Of a stretch of DNA of 64,000 bases, positions 33,994 through 45,546 are shown piece by piece. The position numbers and the translations under genes were made by a program. How positions within the stretch are numbered: the stretch's first letter is position 1; every line of letters begins with the position of its first letter. Source of the DNA: Lineus longissimus (Eukaryota > Nemertea > Pilidiophora > Heteronemertea > Lineidae); assembly GCF_910592395.1 (NCBI RefSeq), contig NC_088320.1, forward strand, positions 7,254,001-7,318,000, read 5' to 3'. Under the pieces are notes generated by a model. The model was not told the origin of the DNA. It did no database searches and saw nothing but the letters and a program-made list of their open reading frames with translations.

Positions 33994-36900
33994 TTAGTCG
34001 TCTTCAGATTTCTTGCTTCTTGGTGTTGGTGAAGAGGAGACCGTGCTTGACTTAGACGATAACGATTTCACCGATTTTTTATCTGAAATTTTATATAAGA
34101 GGTTATATATTATTGAAAAGAAACATTTCCATGCTATTTATTCTAGGTAGAGGAAATACGCATGGCCTGAGGGATAAAAGCTGCGCTTACACCACGAAAT
34201 ATTGGTGGACCAATTGCACTTACACCACCGCATTGCCGCGACAAATTGGTTCGGCAATCCATTGCCGATACAAATTGCCGAGCGAATTTGTCCCACCAAG
34301 CTTGATGGTCCAAATTCGTCCGGCTTGTTAAAAGCTCGGCTCTGTCGTGGTGTACGCGCAAATAGATCGGCAATTAGCTAGTTAGATGGTTCGGCTCCAG
34401 GCGGCGCTTTCGAAATGGCGCTTTCTGCGCATGCAATTTGAGACAAGACCACAATTGATTTTTTAAGCCTTTTAGCAGTTAAATTGTCAATGTTTGACCG
34501 CGACGCATCAAAGAATGCGTCATATTGGAGAACTGACATTCGGATATGATATACGGGTTAGTCTTGCGAGTAACTGGTGCGATTTAAATTGGTGATTGAC
34601 CACGGAAATTTTTTTATAATCGACAAATTAGACAGACTTTGATATTTCCACTCTTTTCAGCCAACTGGCAGAAAAAACTCAAAACACGCCCCCTATTACC
34701 CAATTAGCAAAATTCGAAATTAATTTTTTCATCAAATAATTTTAATATCTGTGGACTTGCCACAACAAATATTTTTTCAATACCTCTCCAAATATGTACT
34801 TGAGAGTTAAAAACATGCACTCGTCTAATTGATAGGCCTCGACCCTCCAACCGGCTATGAATATTCATTAGTGGTCTTGTCTCATTTATTGTTTGTGCGC
34901 CATCTGTAGCCGGATTTTATAACTAGCTGCAGTGCTGGTGTAAGCGCTTGGTGGATTTTCGATGGTGCGGCATTGGTTCCCGAACCAAGATTGGTGGTCC
35001 ATTTTCAGGTGGTGTAAGTGCGGCTAATGTGTACTAAAAGGTAGATAAGGTAGAGGAAATACGCATGGCCTGAGGGATGAAGTGTACTGAAAGGTAGATA
35101 AGGTAAAGGAAATACATATGGCCTGAGGGATAAAGTGTACCAAAAGGTAGATAAGGTAGAGGAAATACGCATGGCCTGAGGGGCGAAGTGTACTAAAAGG
35201 TAGATAAGGTAGAGGAAATACACATGGCCTGGGGGTGAAGTGACGAAACGTGGCCAAGGTAGAAGTAGGCCCTAAATATGCATGGCCCGAGGGGTGAAGT
35301 GAGGAAAGGTGGCTAAGGTAGAGGTAGGCCCAAAATACGCATTGCCCGAGGGGTGAAGTGAGGAAAGGTGGCTAAGGTAGAGGTAGGCCCAAAATACGCA
35401 TTGCCCGAGGGGTGAAGTGAGGAAAGGTGGCTAAGGTAGAGGTAGGCCCAAAATACGCATTGCCCGAGGGGTGAAGTGAGGAAAGGTGGCTTAGGTAGAG
35501 GTAGGCCCTAAATACGCATGGCCCAAGGGGTGAAATGAGGAAAGGTGGCTTAGGTAGAGGTAGGCCCTAATCTATGCATGGACCGAGGGATGAAGTGAGG
35601 AAAGGTGGCTAAGGTAGAGGTAGGCCCTAAATACGCATGGCCTGAGGGATGAAGTGAGGAAAGGTGGCTAAGGTCGAGGTAGGCCCTAAATACGCATGGC
35701 CCAAGAGGTGAAGTGAGGAATGGTAGAGAAGGTAGAGGTAAATATGCATGTTCTCAAGGGTAAAATGAGGAAAGGTGGCCAAGGCAGAGGTAGAGTGCAA
35801 ACATCTAAGACAAGAAATTCTCCTCTCTACCTGACTCATCATCCACCTCCTCTGCAACCTCCTCCTCCTCTTCCTGTTTTGCCCCCACTGGCTTCTCTTC
35901 AACGACCTCCGGAGACGGTTCCCTCACAGGTTCCGGGGTTGGTTCGCGCACTGGTTCCGGTGTTGGTTCTCGAACTGGTTCAGGTTCAGGTGTCTTTGCC
36001 TTTTCTTCTGCTTCTTCTTCTTGTTCTAAATTTGGAGGAGGCGAGAGGCAAAGCTAGCATGAGCATGCACAGAAGCAAAGCAAATTCATTGAAAAACATG
36101 ACAAGAACATGTCATCCCCTTTAATTCCTGATCACATCCAGAAATTAAATCCGTCATTTAATTGCAAAGCAAGCTGTAAAGCAAAGCACAAGCATAAATG
36201 CAGTAACTCAAACTAGCATACACTGTACTTACTGAGATTTTTTAAAGGTTACATGTAGTTGTAACACTCCTACACACCAAGGAAAAGATACACATATTTA
36301 CATGTAGGCCAAGACAATAGGTAGAAATACATGGCCATAATTGGTGACAGACAATAGCTGCACTGATACTGATATGTAACTCATATCATTTCGATTGGTA
36401 GTGTTGCAGTTTTTGCCCCATTCTGTGCCTTTTTATGCCCCTGTTGCTAATTATTAGTTTCAGGATATTATGTGATATCTTTTTGGGGCAAATTTATCTT
36501 GATAACATCGTCCCTCTGTGTCCTTATCATGTCAAAATATGTCTTCTTGTGTTTCTCTCTAGTCTAAGGGAAGGGGAGACAGTCAAATCGTGACATGGTA
36601 TTCTATGTCAGCCCTCCCCAATTTGCACCCCGGGTTACAGTGACCGCTGACAACTCTCTTGGAACACCCCACCTCATTCATCTTCTGGCCTGCTAGCTGT
36701 GCCAGTTACCGGGGAAGTAGATGAGAATGTCTTTAGTCTCAGCTAAAGAGATTGTCCCTACTGGTGTTGGTGCTACTGAATGCTACACGGAGGTCAGGAG
36801 GCCTCAAGGGGAACATTGTCCTCATTCAGGTCAGAGAACAGTGGTCTTCTCGATGCACCGCGCTGATCGGTGGAATCTGTCCCCACTCTAGTGTTGTCTC

Positions 36901-39043
36901 ATGATCTAGAGGGGCCGAAACGAACTATCTTTTAACACGATTGTTGAAAGCTCGTGATGAGCACTTTCTAAATGCAGTAACAGTATTGAGAATTGACATC
37001 AACAACAAGTGCCAAGTGGCTTCATTCATCAATGGGTTTTAATCTCATAAAAAGTTCTTCTCTTTTCTAAATGGACAAATGAAACTAACCTTCTGAAACC
37101 CCACCTTCCTTGTCTTTAATCTCCTTCAAAAGTTTATTGTTGACGTCGTCGATGGCCCGCTTGATTGCCGACTCGGCCCCGTCGTCACGTTGCGACCGAG
37201 CCAGCTCCAACGCCTTCTCAAACGATTCCAATGCGTGTTGGTATTCTTGTAATTTCACTGGAGAAAAAAGAAAATCATTAGCTTTTTCGCCACAACTGAT
37301 GGAATACTTCGAAAACGGATGTCTGCTCTTCAATTCCACGTATATATAATCTTGTTGTTTTTCAATGAAAAAAACTGAAAAATGAAGAAAAAAAATGTAA
37401 TAAATGAAAAAAAAGAAGAAAAATGTCGATGATGACATTGACAATATCACCATCGGCATTTTTCTCAAGATGAATCCAAAATCACTCCATCCATCTAAAT
37501 GGCATCATTATTTGTTTTACCATAAATACATGCAATACATTTTCAATTTCTGTAAAAATTTTGGTGAAATTCGAGTCAGAGAGTAGAACTAAATAAAGAA
37601 GAATGATAAACCAAAACCTACCTTCACTCTGTGCAATAAGTACGCATGCATTCAAATTCCAAACATCATCCTTTGCCTCTCCAGCTGCTCCCATTGACTG
37701 CTCCCCGTATTCCCGCGCCTCTGTGAAGTTTCCCAACTCTAAGTGGCATCGGCCTATTTCGTGATACAGCCACGTCTGTTCGAGGGGCGTCTTTGTGAGA
37801 GGTTTCTTCTTCTCCCAAACTGTGATTGCCTTCTGGTATTCGCCGCACCGTGCGTGGACGCGACCGATGTTGTCTAGGGCACGACCTCTGGCATCTTCAA
37901 GGCCACTGAAACATGTGAAAGGGAGACATTGAAACTATGAAAGGGAGACATTTCATAATACATCATTGGAGAAGTAAAAGGTAGAAGCCAAGAATGAAAT
38001 GGCCAGGGCCATTGTGCTCACCTCATGTGGAGGAAAGATGGATAAAGAGCATGGTATTGTGTCATGTAGTGTTAGGTTTGATGTAGGTCCAAGCAATTAC
38101 AATTTCCCCAAAATGGCCAATTTACAGTACATTCGACCTCTGTGACCTTGAAAAGTAGGTCAAATCAAAGAAGACCCGGGTGACACATTGAATGGTTGTT
38201 AGAATTAGATGTACCTATGATATAAAATTGGTGCCAATCGGGCAAGTCATTACTAGGAATAATGGCATTTTGAAGAATTTAGGATTTGGCCCCCTCCCTG
38301 GAGGCCAAACGGCAAATCAGATCGCACCAAACTTCGGTACCTGAGATCACCTGACCAAGGGGTACATGTGTACTTAATTTGTGATCAATAGTCATTGCAG
38401 TTAAGAAACGTGCCATAGTTACGGCCTGACAGCGAATTTACGCCATTTGACCTCTGTGACCTTGACAAGAAGGTCAAATTAAAAACCTGTGTGACATATA
38501 CTGTATGGTGGTAAGATGTACCCATGATATCAAATTGGTGGCAATTGGGCAAGAAGTTAAGGAATAATCACATTTTTAAGGTTTTTGGATTTTTGCCCCC
38601 TGGTGGTCAAGTGGTGAATCATATTGGACCAAACTTCGGTCCCTGAGATCACCTGACTAAGGGGTAAATGTGTACCAAATTTGGTATCAATAGTCATTGC
38701 AGTTTAGAAACGTGCCATCGTTACATCCTAACGGCCAATTTACACCATTTGACCTCTGTGACCTTGAAAAGGAGGTCAAATCAAAAACCCGGAGGATATA
38801 TGATGCACCTTTGCTAGAAGTACCTACCATATTTTTTTCAAAATTTCCCGACTACTATTAAGGGAGATATTGCATATTTTCACTTTTAACGTTTGGCCCC
38901 CTGGTGGCCAAACCATGAAACGAATCGGACCGAAACTTGGTCTCCAAGGTGTCATTACATAAGGGTACATGTGTACCAAGTTTCAACTCAATAGCTCTAA
39001 CAGTAACGAAACGTGCCCTGCTAACGGACGACGGACGACGACG

Positions 39044-39093
<50 letters not shown>

Positions 39094-42000
39094 ACGACGG
39101 ACGCCACGGTATGGGATAAGCTCACCTCTGCTAAGGGGTGAGCTAAAAAGGAAAAGGAGAAAAAGAAGAAGTTAACGGTACCAACTTACTTTTCTTCAGC
39201 CAACTCCAAATCCTTATTGTGATGATTCAAAGCCTTTGTGTAGTTCCTCAGCTCAATATGAGCATTTCCCATACAGCCGTGGAGGTTGGCTAAAACGTCC
39301 GGCTTGTTTGGTATGGTGTTTTCCGGCCAGCCTTCAACCGTCTTCAAGCAGCGCTGTGCTCTGTTAAGACTGTCGTCGAACTTGCCATTTGCTTGAGCTG
39401 GAAGAAGTCAATCTGAGAGTTTTAGATGTCAATGCTATGGCAGACAGGCTGCCAGAATATGAACCAAACCACCAGTTGTGGAATCTAACACCCAGGCCAG
39501 AAGATCAAGGAATACATAAAGTTGAATTTAGGCTAGTCTTGGAAAATTATTCACTTTGCTGACCACCAGAGATAGAAGTGATCAAGTGAGGATCTTGTTT
39601 GGTTGATGATGTACAAAGGTTTGGCGGATTGAAAGATTGAGGAGGCCAGATTTAGACCTTGCTTTAGGTTGAAACAAGAACTAATTATTTAACTTTTGGT
39701 TGAAATCGATGTGAAACGGGCCTTTGGTCAAAAGGGAAAGTAATCACCCTCTTACCTTCGTCAATTTTCTCCAACTCATCGATGACATATTGGTTGGGAC
39801 TGCCCTTCTTATGCTTCTGCTGGTTTCTCTGCTCCTTGCGTTCGCGTTTCCTCGCGTACATCGGTTTCTGTTGGCGCCAGAATTCTGTCCGCGTGTCCAG
39901 GTACTGAAGTCCTTCGCTGACGAGGTCATAGATGACGCCACCAGATTTCGACATTGGATCTGAAGGAAGGTGAGATCTGACGTTACGATGATGAAAGTAG
40001 GATATGCCATAAACCCAAGGGAGCGATCAAAGAATACCAGTTATTGACCATATGAAATGATTCAGCTGGGCTATCAAGGTACAGATTGGAGCAGTGGACA
40101 AGTCGGATTCAACACCGGTGCAGGCAAGTAGAAAAAGAGTATCTTTTAAAATGTTGGCGCCGGTCACCTCTGAGGTGATGGGTTTAACCTCAGGTCAGAC
40201 GCCTTCCTCATTTGGGCCGAATGATTCTCCCCGACAGTAATTTTTCAGGGGTCTTTCGTTTCCTCCCACACCATGACAACAGTATTGCTTGACACACGCA
40301 GCTCTGGGATAGGCTGCTTTGTCATATTTCATGCTCAGCTCCCAACTACATCAAGGTACCTTTTTAAAACTATTTGGCAGAGGACTCTCAGGATAGAAAT
40401 ATAGTTAGGATAATTATAAAGGCCGGAGGGGTAATTATTAACAACTGAAGAAAATCACAGGAAATTTTGAAGGAAATGGAGTAATGATGCATGACAGGTG
40501 ATTTTTTTTTTTACCAGGGCCCGTCGACGAGGATTGATAACAGGAAAGGGCCAATGCTAAATTACGCCATCGTTAAGGGGAATGAGCGTAGTTCAGCACA
40601 TACGTACTCACCAGGGGGTGCTCTAGCACTGTCACTCGGTCTACCCGGAATATACGATTCTGCTGTAAACCACCACCGAGAGAAACAGATTTTGAACACA
40701 ATCGAAGCGTATACGTCTTCTAAGTTGATTACATAGTGGACCAATTAAAATTAAACCCAACCGCCAACAACAAAGATCACGATCAACATTACAATCACTA
40801 AAAATAGGCTTTTTGAAAGCATGATTTCAGGGAAAAATTTTTTAAAACCAGGGAATCCAATTTGCAGAGTTTTAAAACTGTTTAAAACACTAAAAAATTT
40901 TTTTAAAACACTACCTGCAAAGCGCAATCTTCACCAAGCAATTTGTAAAAAAATATGTCCAACACCGAGGTCACTGAGCATTTGTTGTGGGCAACTAAGG
41001 TTGGTTGCCAAATGAGGTCGCTGGCCTTAGTTTAAAATCTAGCTCGGCATCATCACTGTTGCAACAACCCACGCTGTCAATAGTGTCATGACTTTTACTA
41101 GTTTAAGATAAGTATCCTCACAGATTTCTCCCGAACCTAAACTGGTAATTTTTATACGAGACAAAAATGATATTTCATTGCACAGTAATTTGGGACTTAC
41201 CTGTCTCCTTCAAGAGTTTTTCCAAGTAAACTTTGTCCCCATACATCTCTCCTAGCAGCGTCTTAATAGTCTTCTCACTGCCCTGTGACCTCACGGGGAC
41301 CTCGCGGCGCACTTGTGTGTTCTGTTTGGCAACCGGTTTATTGTAACCGTATGTCTTCTTAGGCTTGGCTTTCTGTAAGGAGATTATACTATGTATAAGA
41401 CAATAGTGGCATTTTAATCAGGTTGGTCAAGTTACTTGATAGATCCTATTAATTCTATGACAGAAACTTTTGTCTTATAACTACTCTTTGATAAATTTTT
41501 GAGTAATATATCACATTTCTGAACAAAGGCGACTCACCTCATCCATTTTCTTGAAGAACGACATGTCCCCTTCCTTCGTCAACTTGACCTTCGATGGACC
41601 TGGTTGGCAAGGAGAGAATTAGTGTGGAGCCAAAAACGAACACTGCAGTAACACAAATCCATGAGACTGAACAAGGGTGTTACATGTATGTCTATCATTG
41701 TCTAGGATAGACCCTTTTCCAGATACGCCGGTACCACCTAGGGACGGCAGAACAAACTAACTTTACAATAGATTCTTACGGTCAATGACGCCAGACAATG
41801 CCTCTGGCGTCTTTTACCGTGAAGATCTATTGTAAAGATGGTTTTTACCGTAAAGATCTATTGTAAAGATGGTTTGTTTGGCCGACCTAGGTGGTACCGG
41901 CGTATCTGGAAAAGGGCCTATATGGAGATATCGTCTTTTTCTTTTTAAAGTTAACGACTATCACAGTCAAGCAAGCACGAAGCTACCCACTTACTGCCAA

Positions 42001-43443
42001 CTGAATTGATGATCGCCTCCTGTGCTTTCTGTATGCCGAGTCTAAACTCATGAAGCTCCGGTCGAAGCTTGTGTCCTCTGTGGTAGTAGACCAGGGCCTT
42101 CTCAAACTGACCCATGCAGTAATGGGCCTCGGCCTTCTGGTATTGACCCTGTAGTATCAGGAAAGACAGCAAGAAGGTTACTGGTCTGTTATTGAAAGGA
42201 TTAGTGACCATTTCCAACAGCAACTCAGTTTTGCAGTCTTTTCTCTCGAGTCAGACTAGAACTTTGAACTGTTCAAACAAGACCTGAAGATAAGGAACTG
42301 CTATGTTGCTATCAAAATTCATACCTTCTCTAGATTACACTTACAGTTTAAAAATGTACCATTTAACGAAGACAGTTTGCAAGATAAATATCAGCAGACT
42401 ATAGGCAGACTATTATGGGTTAAATTGGCCATCTAAAGGTGCCTTGTATGCAGAGTAAGGGCGCTGGGACATGTTGATGTTTGATTCAGCACGAAATATA
42501 TTCCTCGACCAAGCGTGAATTGTTTGATGTACTGTGAGATGAGACTGACAGAGACCCCTATCGGCGACTTTGTTTACTTTATCTTTTAGCCTACCTAGCT
42601 GCTGCCTAGGGTCCCCTCTTGAACAATAAATTAGGTTTAGCAGTTGAAACTGACCTTATGAAAGCCTGCATTATCTTTGAGCGAGGACTCGGCATCATTC
42701 AACGCATTGGTGGTGTCGCCGAGCTGAAGGTAACATTTGGAACGGGAAACCAAACAGTTGCAGTCTTCTGGTTGGATCTCTAGGGCCTGGAAAACAATGA
42801 TTACAACAGATATGAGAAGGCTGTCAGACACTTCAGCACTTCGGCATTGCGTCATTTTAGGCTCTCCAGAGCCCGAACTATAAGTAGGCTATGGTTGGAT
42901 TCCTTTGGTTTGAAGTTTATTTTTCATTGACCTGAACTGAATGACCGAACAATGAAACATCGCCAAAAAAAGTATGATTGTATTTACCGTCACGACGTAG
43001 CCTAAATCCAACCAATATATGCACGACATGGTGATCATTATTTACTTTATTGCCATGGCCATGTCACGCGATGCGGTATCCCACTCCCAGACCCAGGCCT
43101 ACGCGGTGCGGAACAGTCACTCTGCACGCACAGTACACGGACGACAGTGACTGTATTCTCTTCTTAGCTTTACCGTTACTTCTGGGGGAACAAATTAATT
43201 TCTTGGCCTCAGTAGCTCAAATCCATGTGCAAATAAGGTGTGGTAAGTCTGTTGCGTGCTTTTTTTACAGCAATGCAAATGCATGTCCAAACAAGGATCG
43301 AAATTTTGGGAAAATTTTCTTACCGTCGTGTAACTTTCGATGGCTTTTCTGAACTCTCCTTGCTTGAAAAGCGTATCACCTTCTGCTTTATAAGTTTCAA
43401 ACGTCCCTATCGGGCCCGCCTCGCTACCTTGGCCGTCATACAT
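33994..43443 (-). CDS. ODAD4: Outer dynein arm docking complex subunit 4 (TTC25), 11 exons
   Basis: Minus-strand exons: 43324-43443, 42655-42786, 41995-42148, 41538-41599, 41201-41372, 39756-39959, 39190-39397, 37622-37905, 37090-37257, 35831-36025 and 33994-34082. All have GT-AG borders and matching phase, for 595 residues. The order matches the TTC25 family: N-terminal TPRs (YKAEGDTLFKQGEFRKAIES; SRSKCYLQLGDTTNALNDAE; YYHRGHKLRPELHEFRLGIQ to about 130), a middle linker (GDMSFF; LGEMYGDKVYLEKLL; YLDTRTEFWRQQKPMYAR at about 230-250), then a second TPR set (about 285-500). The protein is cytoplasmic and axonemal and helps attach outer dynein arms to doublet microtubules, so it marks motile cilia or sperm. 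Exon 10 encodes an acidic tail with three EPVREP(T/S)P repeats, and exon 11 a Ser/Lys end. Introns carry several mobile elements. Confidence 0.96.
34139..35790 (+). repeat. 51/59-bp minisatellite, interrupted
   Basis: Apart from the insertion at 34180-35024, this is a tandem array in the last ODAD4 intron. Copies at 35025-35240 are about 52 bp (GTGTACTAAAAGGTAGATAA). Copies at 35240-35790 are about 59 bp (GAAGTGAGGAAAGGTGGCTA with an added AGGTAGGCCC block). The two unit types share the core AATACGCATGGCCTGAGGG, so one derives from the other. Confidence 0.9.
34180..35024. mobile_element. Harbinger-like TIR element inserted in a minisatellite
   Basis: The left end GCTGCGCTTACACCAC pairs with the right end GTGGTGTAAGTGCGGC. 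Secondary inverted blocks (TTGGTGGACCAAT, and GGTGGTCC on the right) also mirror each other. Both sides carry TAA (TAAA left, TAAT right), as expected for the 3-bp duplication of PIF/Harbinger elements. Left and right flanks are parts of the same tandem repeat (GGTAGAGGAAATACGCATGG), which rejoins cleanly if the element is removed. About 845 bp, no transposase. It lies in the last ODAD4 intron. Confidence 0.7.
37994..39150. repeat. 1.1-kb GAC-tailed dispersed repeat, copy B
   Basis: Same unit as at 14031, in the same orientation, with three internal GACCTCTGTGACCTTGA repeats and a longer (GAC)n tract at about 39026-39100. It ends GGTGAGCTAAAAAGG, about 40 bp from the donor site of ODAD4 exon 7. 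Similarity to copy A is very high over the first two internal units and lower in the third. Confidence 0.75.
41712..41916. mobile_element. 205-bp element with long TIRs in ODAD4 intron
   Basis: The left end CCCTTTTCCAGATACGCCGG and the following TACCACCTAGG are mirrored exactly on the right (CCTAGGTGGTACCGGCGTAT, then CTGGAAAAGGG). The arms are therefore about 31 bp and nearly perfect. The interior also folds (ATCTATTGTAAAGATGGTTT repeated; GACGCCAGA/TCTGGCGTC). Non-coding miniature element. Confidence 0.75.
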
Positions 43444-45158
43444 CGTGATATTTTATTGATTATTTGATACAAATGCGAGCTATTCAACAAGATCAATGAA
43501 CGACCTACTTCTCCCGTAGTTTTGGTCGCTAGGTAACTGTACACGATGGATAGGTGGCAGCACCAATCGGTGCCTGGGCTCCGCCGCGCCATCTGCGAGA
43601 AGCTCGAAGAACCAACAAACTATGTTAAAGGGGAACTGCACTCGATAAAAATGGCGAATAGGCATACCATTCAGCCCAAGGAGGGGATTCCTACTGAAGA
43701 TAAACCTTTCTGTGTGGACTCTTTTGGTTGTGGTCATCTGAAGAGGGATTCGTAACAGAGATAAACCGTTCTGTGTCAGTAGGTGCTTGCATCCTGACTC
43801 TCCTGGGGCTGGGGCTGTGTGTGCGACTGTAGGCCTACTATTTTATTTGGCATGGCTCCATCCCGACTAGTAGCGATCTCAAAACCTTTAGGAGTCAGTC
43901 AAGATGCTACAGTACAGATAATGCTCTGAGCCAGTTGATTGGTGATAACGGAACAAACTTCACTTTCTAAAGGGGAACTGCACTCGACAAAAATGGCGAA
44001 TATGCATACCATTCAGGGAGGGGATTCATAGTGAAGATAAACCTTTCTGTGTGGACTCTTTCAGCCAATTCATGTATGAAGTCAACTACTTGGCTATTTC
44101 TACGTTCATTTAATATTCATATTGATACAACTTTCATTTTTTAAACGTAGACATTTTCAAAAGGAGGATGGATAAATATTTCAATACCGATACCGGCTGT
44201 TGTCTCACACCAAACCCGAGGACATTCATATAAATTAAATAAACCAAGAGCTAATATCGATATTCGAAAGTACTTTTTCTCAAACAGAATCGTAGATCCA
44301 TGGAATAGCCTGTCAGAAAATATAGTAAATGCAGAATCCCTCAACATATTCAAAAATAGAATAGACTTAGACTACAAATCCGAACTTTGCAGCCTAACAC
44401 CCAAAGAATCGTAAATTTCCCTACCAACCCAGCCACGCCCACGGAAACGGAAAGAGTTAATAAGAAGAAAAAACCTGCTACAGGCTATTTAGCCTATGCA
44501 GTATGTGTATGTGTGTATGTATGATATCATAAATCTCGAGTCCAATAGTTTCTTATTCATGTTAACGTTAGTCATGTTGGTTTCGCTGAGCTATACTTGG
44601 TGTAGTCTCAGATGTGACAGTCATTGTCAATTTCAACATTGCCCAGTTAGTCCAAAGCAAGTTAGCTGTGCCTTTCAGTGAATGGCATAAGATATTCAGG
44701 AGGAGCACCAGTTCAGTTGGTGGAAAATCACAAAAAAAGGAAAAATATAGACTCTCTTTAGGTTTAGCGCACTAACCAGCACCTGTGCGCACTTATTCTG
44801 TTGATTTTTACGCGGAAGAATCAATAAATGGTTACGAATCCGCTAATTATGATGATGATGATGATGAAAAACAAGTTTTGATTGCTACATATACTTGCCA
44901 TTGATGATCTGGACTTTTACCATGAAACAATACATTCATTTAGTCATGATCTCAAATATAACCTCCTCGGCATTTAGATTTATGTTTTACGATAAGGCAA
45001 GACATGAAGTGACTTTTTTTACCATACATGTATAAGACTTACAAAGAAATATAGAAGTATTTATTAACAAACAAATATGACCTAAGTCTTGTAAGGCACC
45101 ATGGTACAAATCAAAATATTAAAGGTGGAACAGCCGAGTACCATATCGACCAAAAGTT
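43444..45158. other. Interval between ODAD4 start and MTRR end
   Basis: Contains the ODAD4 promoter side. A segment of about 95 bp (GGGGAACTGCACTCGATAAA, then AATGGCGAAT and GATAAACCTTTCTGTGTGGA) occurs at 43629 and again at 43972 as a direct repeat. A LINE tail follows at 44130. A small (GAT)n tract is at 44849-44868. The 69-residue plus-strand open frame at 43546-43755 covers the first repeat copy and resembles nothing I know. Confidence 0.45.
44130..44415 (+). mobile_element. LINE (CR1/L2-like) ORF2 C-terminus
   Basis: The plus strand reads TRGHSYKLNKPRANIDIRKY, FFSNRIVDPWNSLSENIVNA and ESLNIFKNRIDLD, then a stop at 44411-44413. This is the standard ending of a non-LTR reverse-transcriptase ORF (RGH, FFS-R, WN-LP-like, FKN-LD). 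Only the last roughly 80 codons remain, with the 3' tail running toward about 44480. Confidence 0.75.
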
Positions 45159-45387
45159 ATATGTGACTCGCTCTACCAAAACTAGGCGCTTGTCGCATCT
45201 GAACTTGACAGGTTGATACGGACTTGTTGTTCATTTCCCTATTGTAGACCTTTTGTGAAATGTGACCAAATCAGTTTGTAATAGATTTCACAAAAGGTCT
45301 ACAATAGGGAAATGAACAACAAATCCGTATCAACCTGTCAAGTTCAGATGCGACAAGCGCCTAGTTTTGGTAGAGCGAGTCACATAT
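45159..45387. repeat. 229-bp near-perfect inverted repeat (hairpin)
   Basis: Arms of 103 bp at 45159-45261 and 45285-45387 are complementary with about one mismatch, separated by a 23-nt loop. The left arm starts TATATGTGACTCGCTCTACC and the right arm ends GGTAGAGCGAGTCACATATA. It begins 160 bp past the MTRR stop codon, so MTRR transcripts might include it. It could be a fold-back mobile element or a dsRNA-forming 3' UTR segment. Confidence 0.9.
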
Positions 45388-45546
45388 ATGATACCGTCAC
45401 GGAGTTCCTGAGAAGACACTGCTGCAGAAAGACTTCCAAGACTTTCATTCCAGAACTCTCTGCTACTGTATGTTGCCAAGAGGCCGGCCTGTCAGCAATA
45501 TCATCTCACGCTAATCATTTTGACAATCACTCTAACTTGAATTATA

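Noticed and set aside
35720-36124. 134-residue plus-strand open frame rich in Pro and Leu
   Set aside because: Antisense shadow of ODAD4 exon 10, whose EPVREPTP repeats are the true reading.
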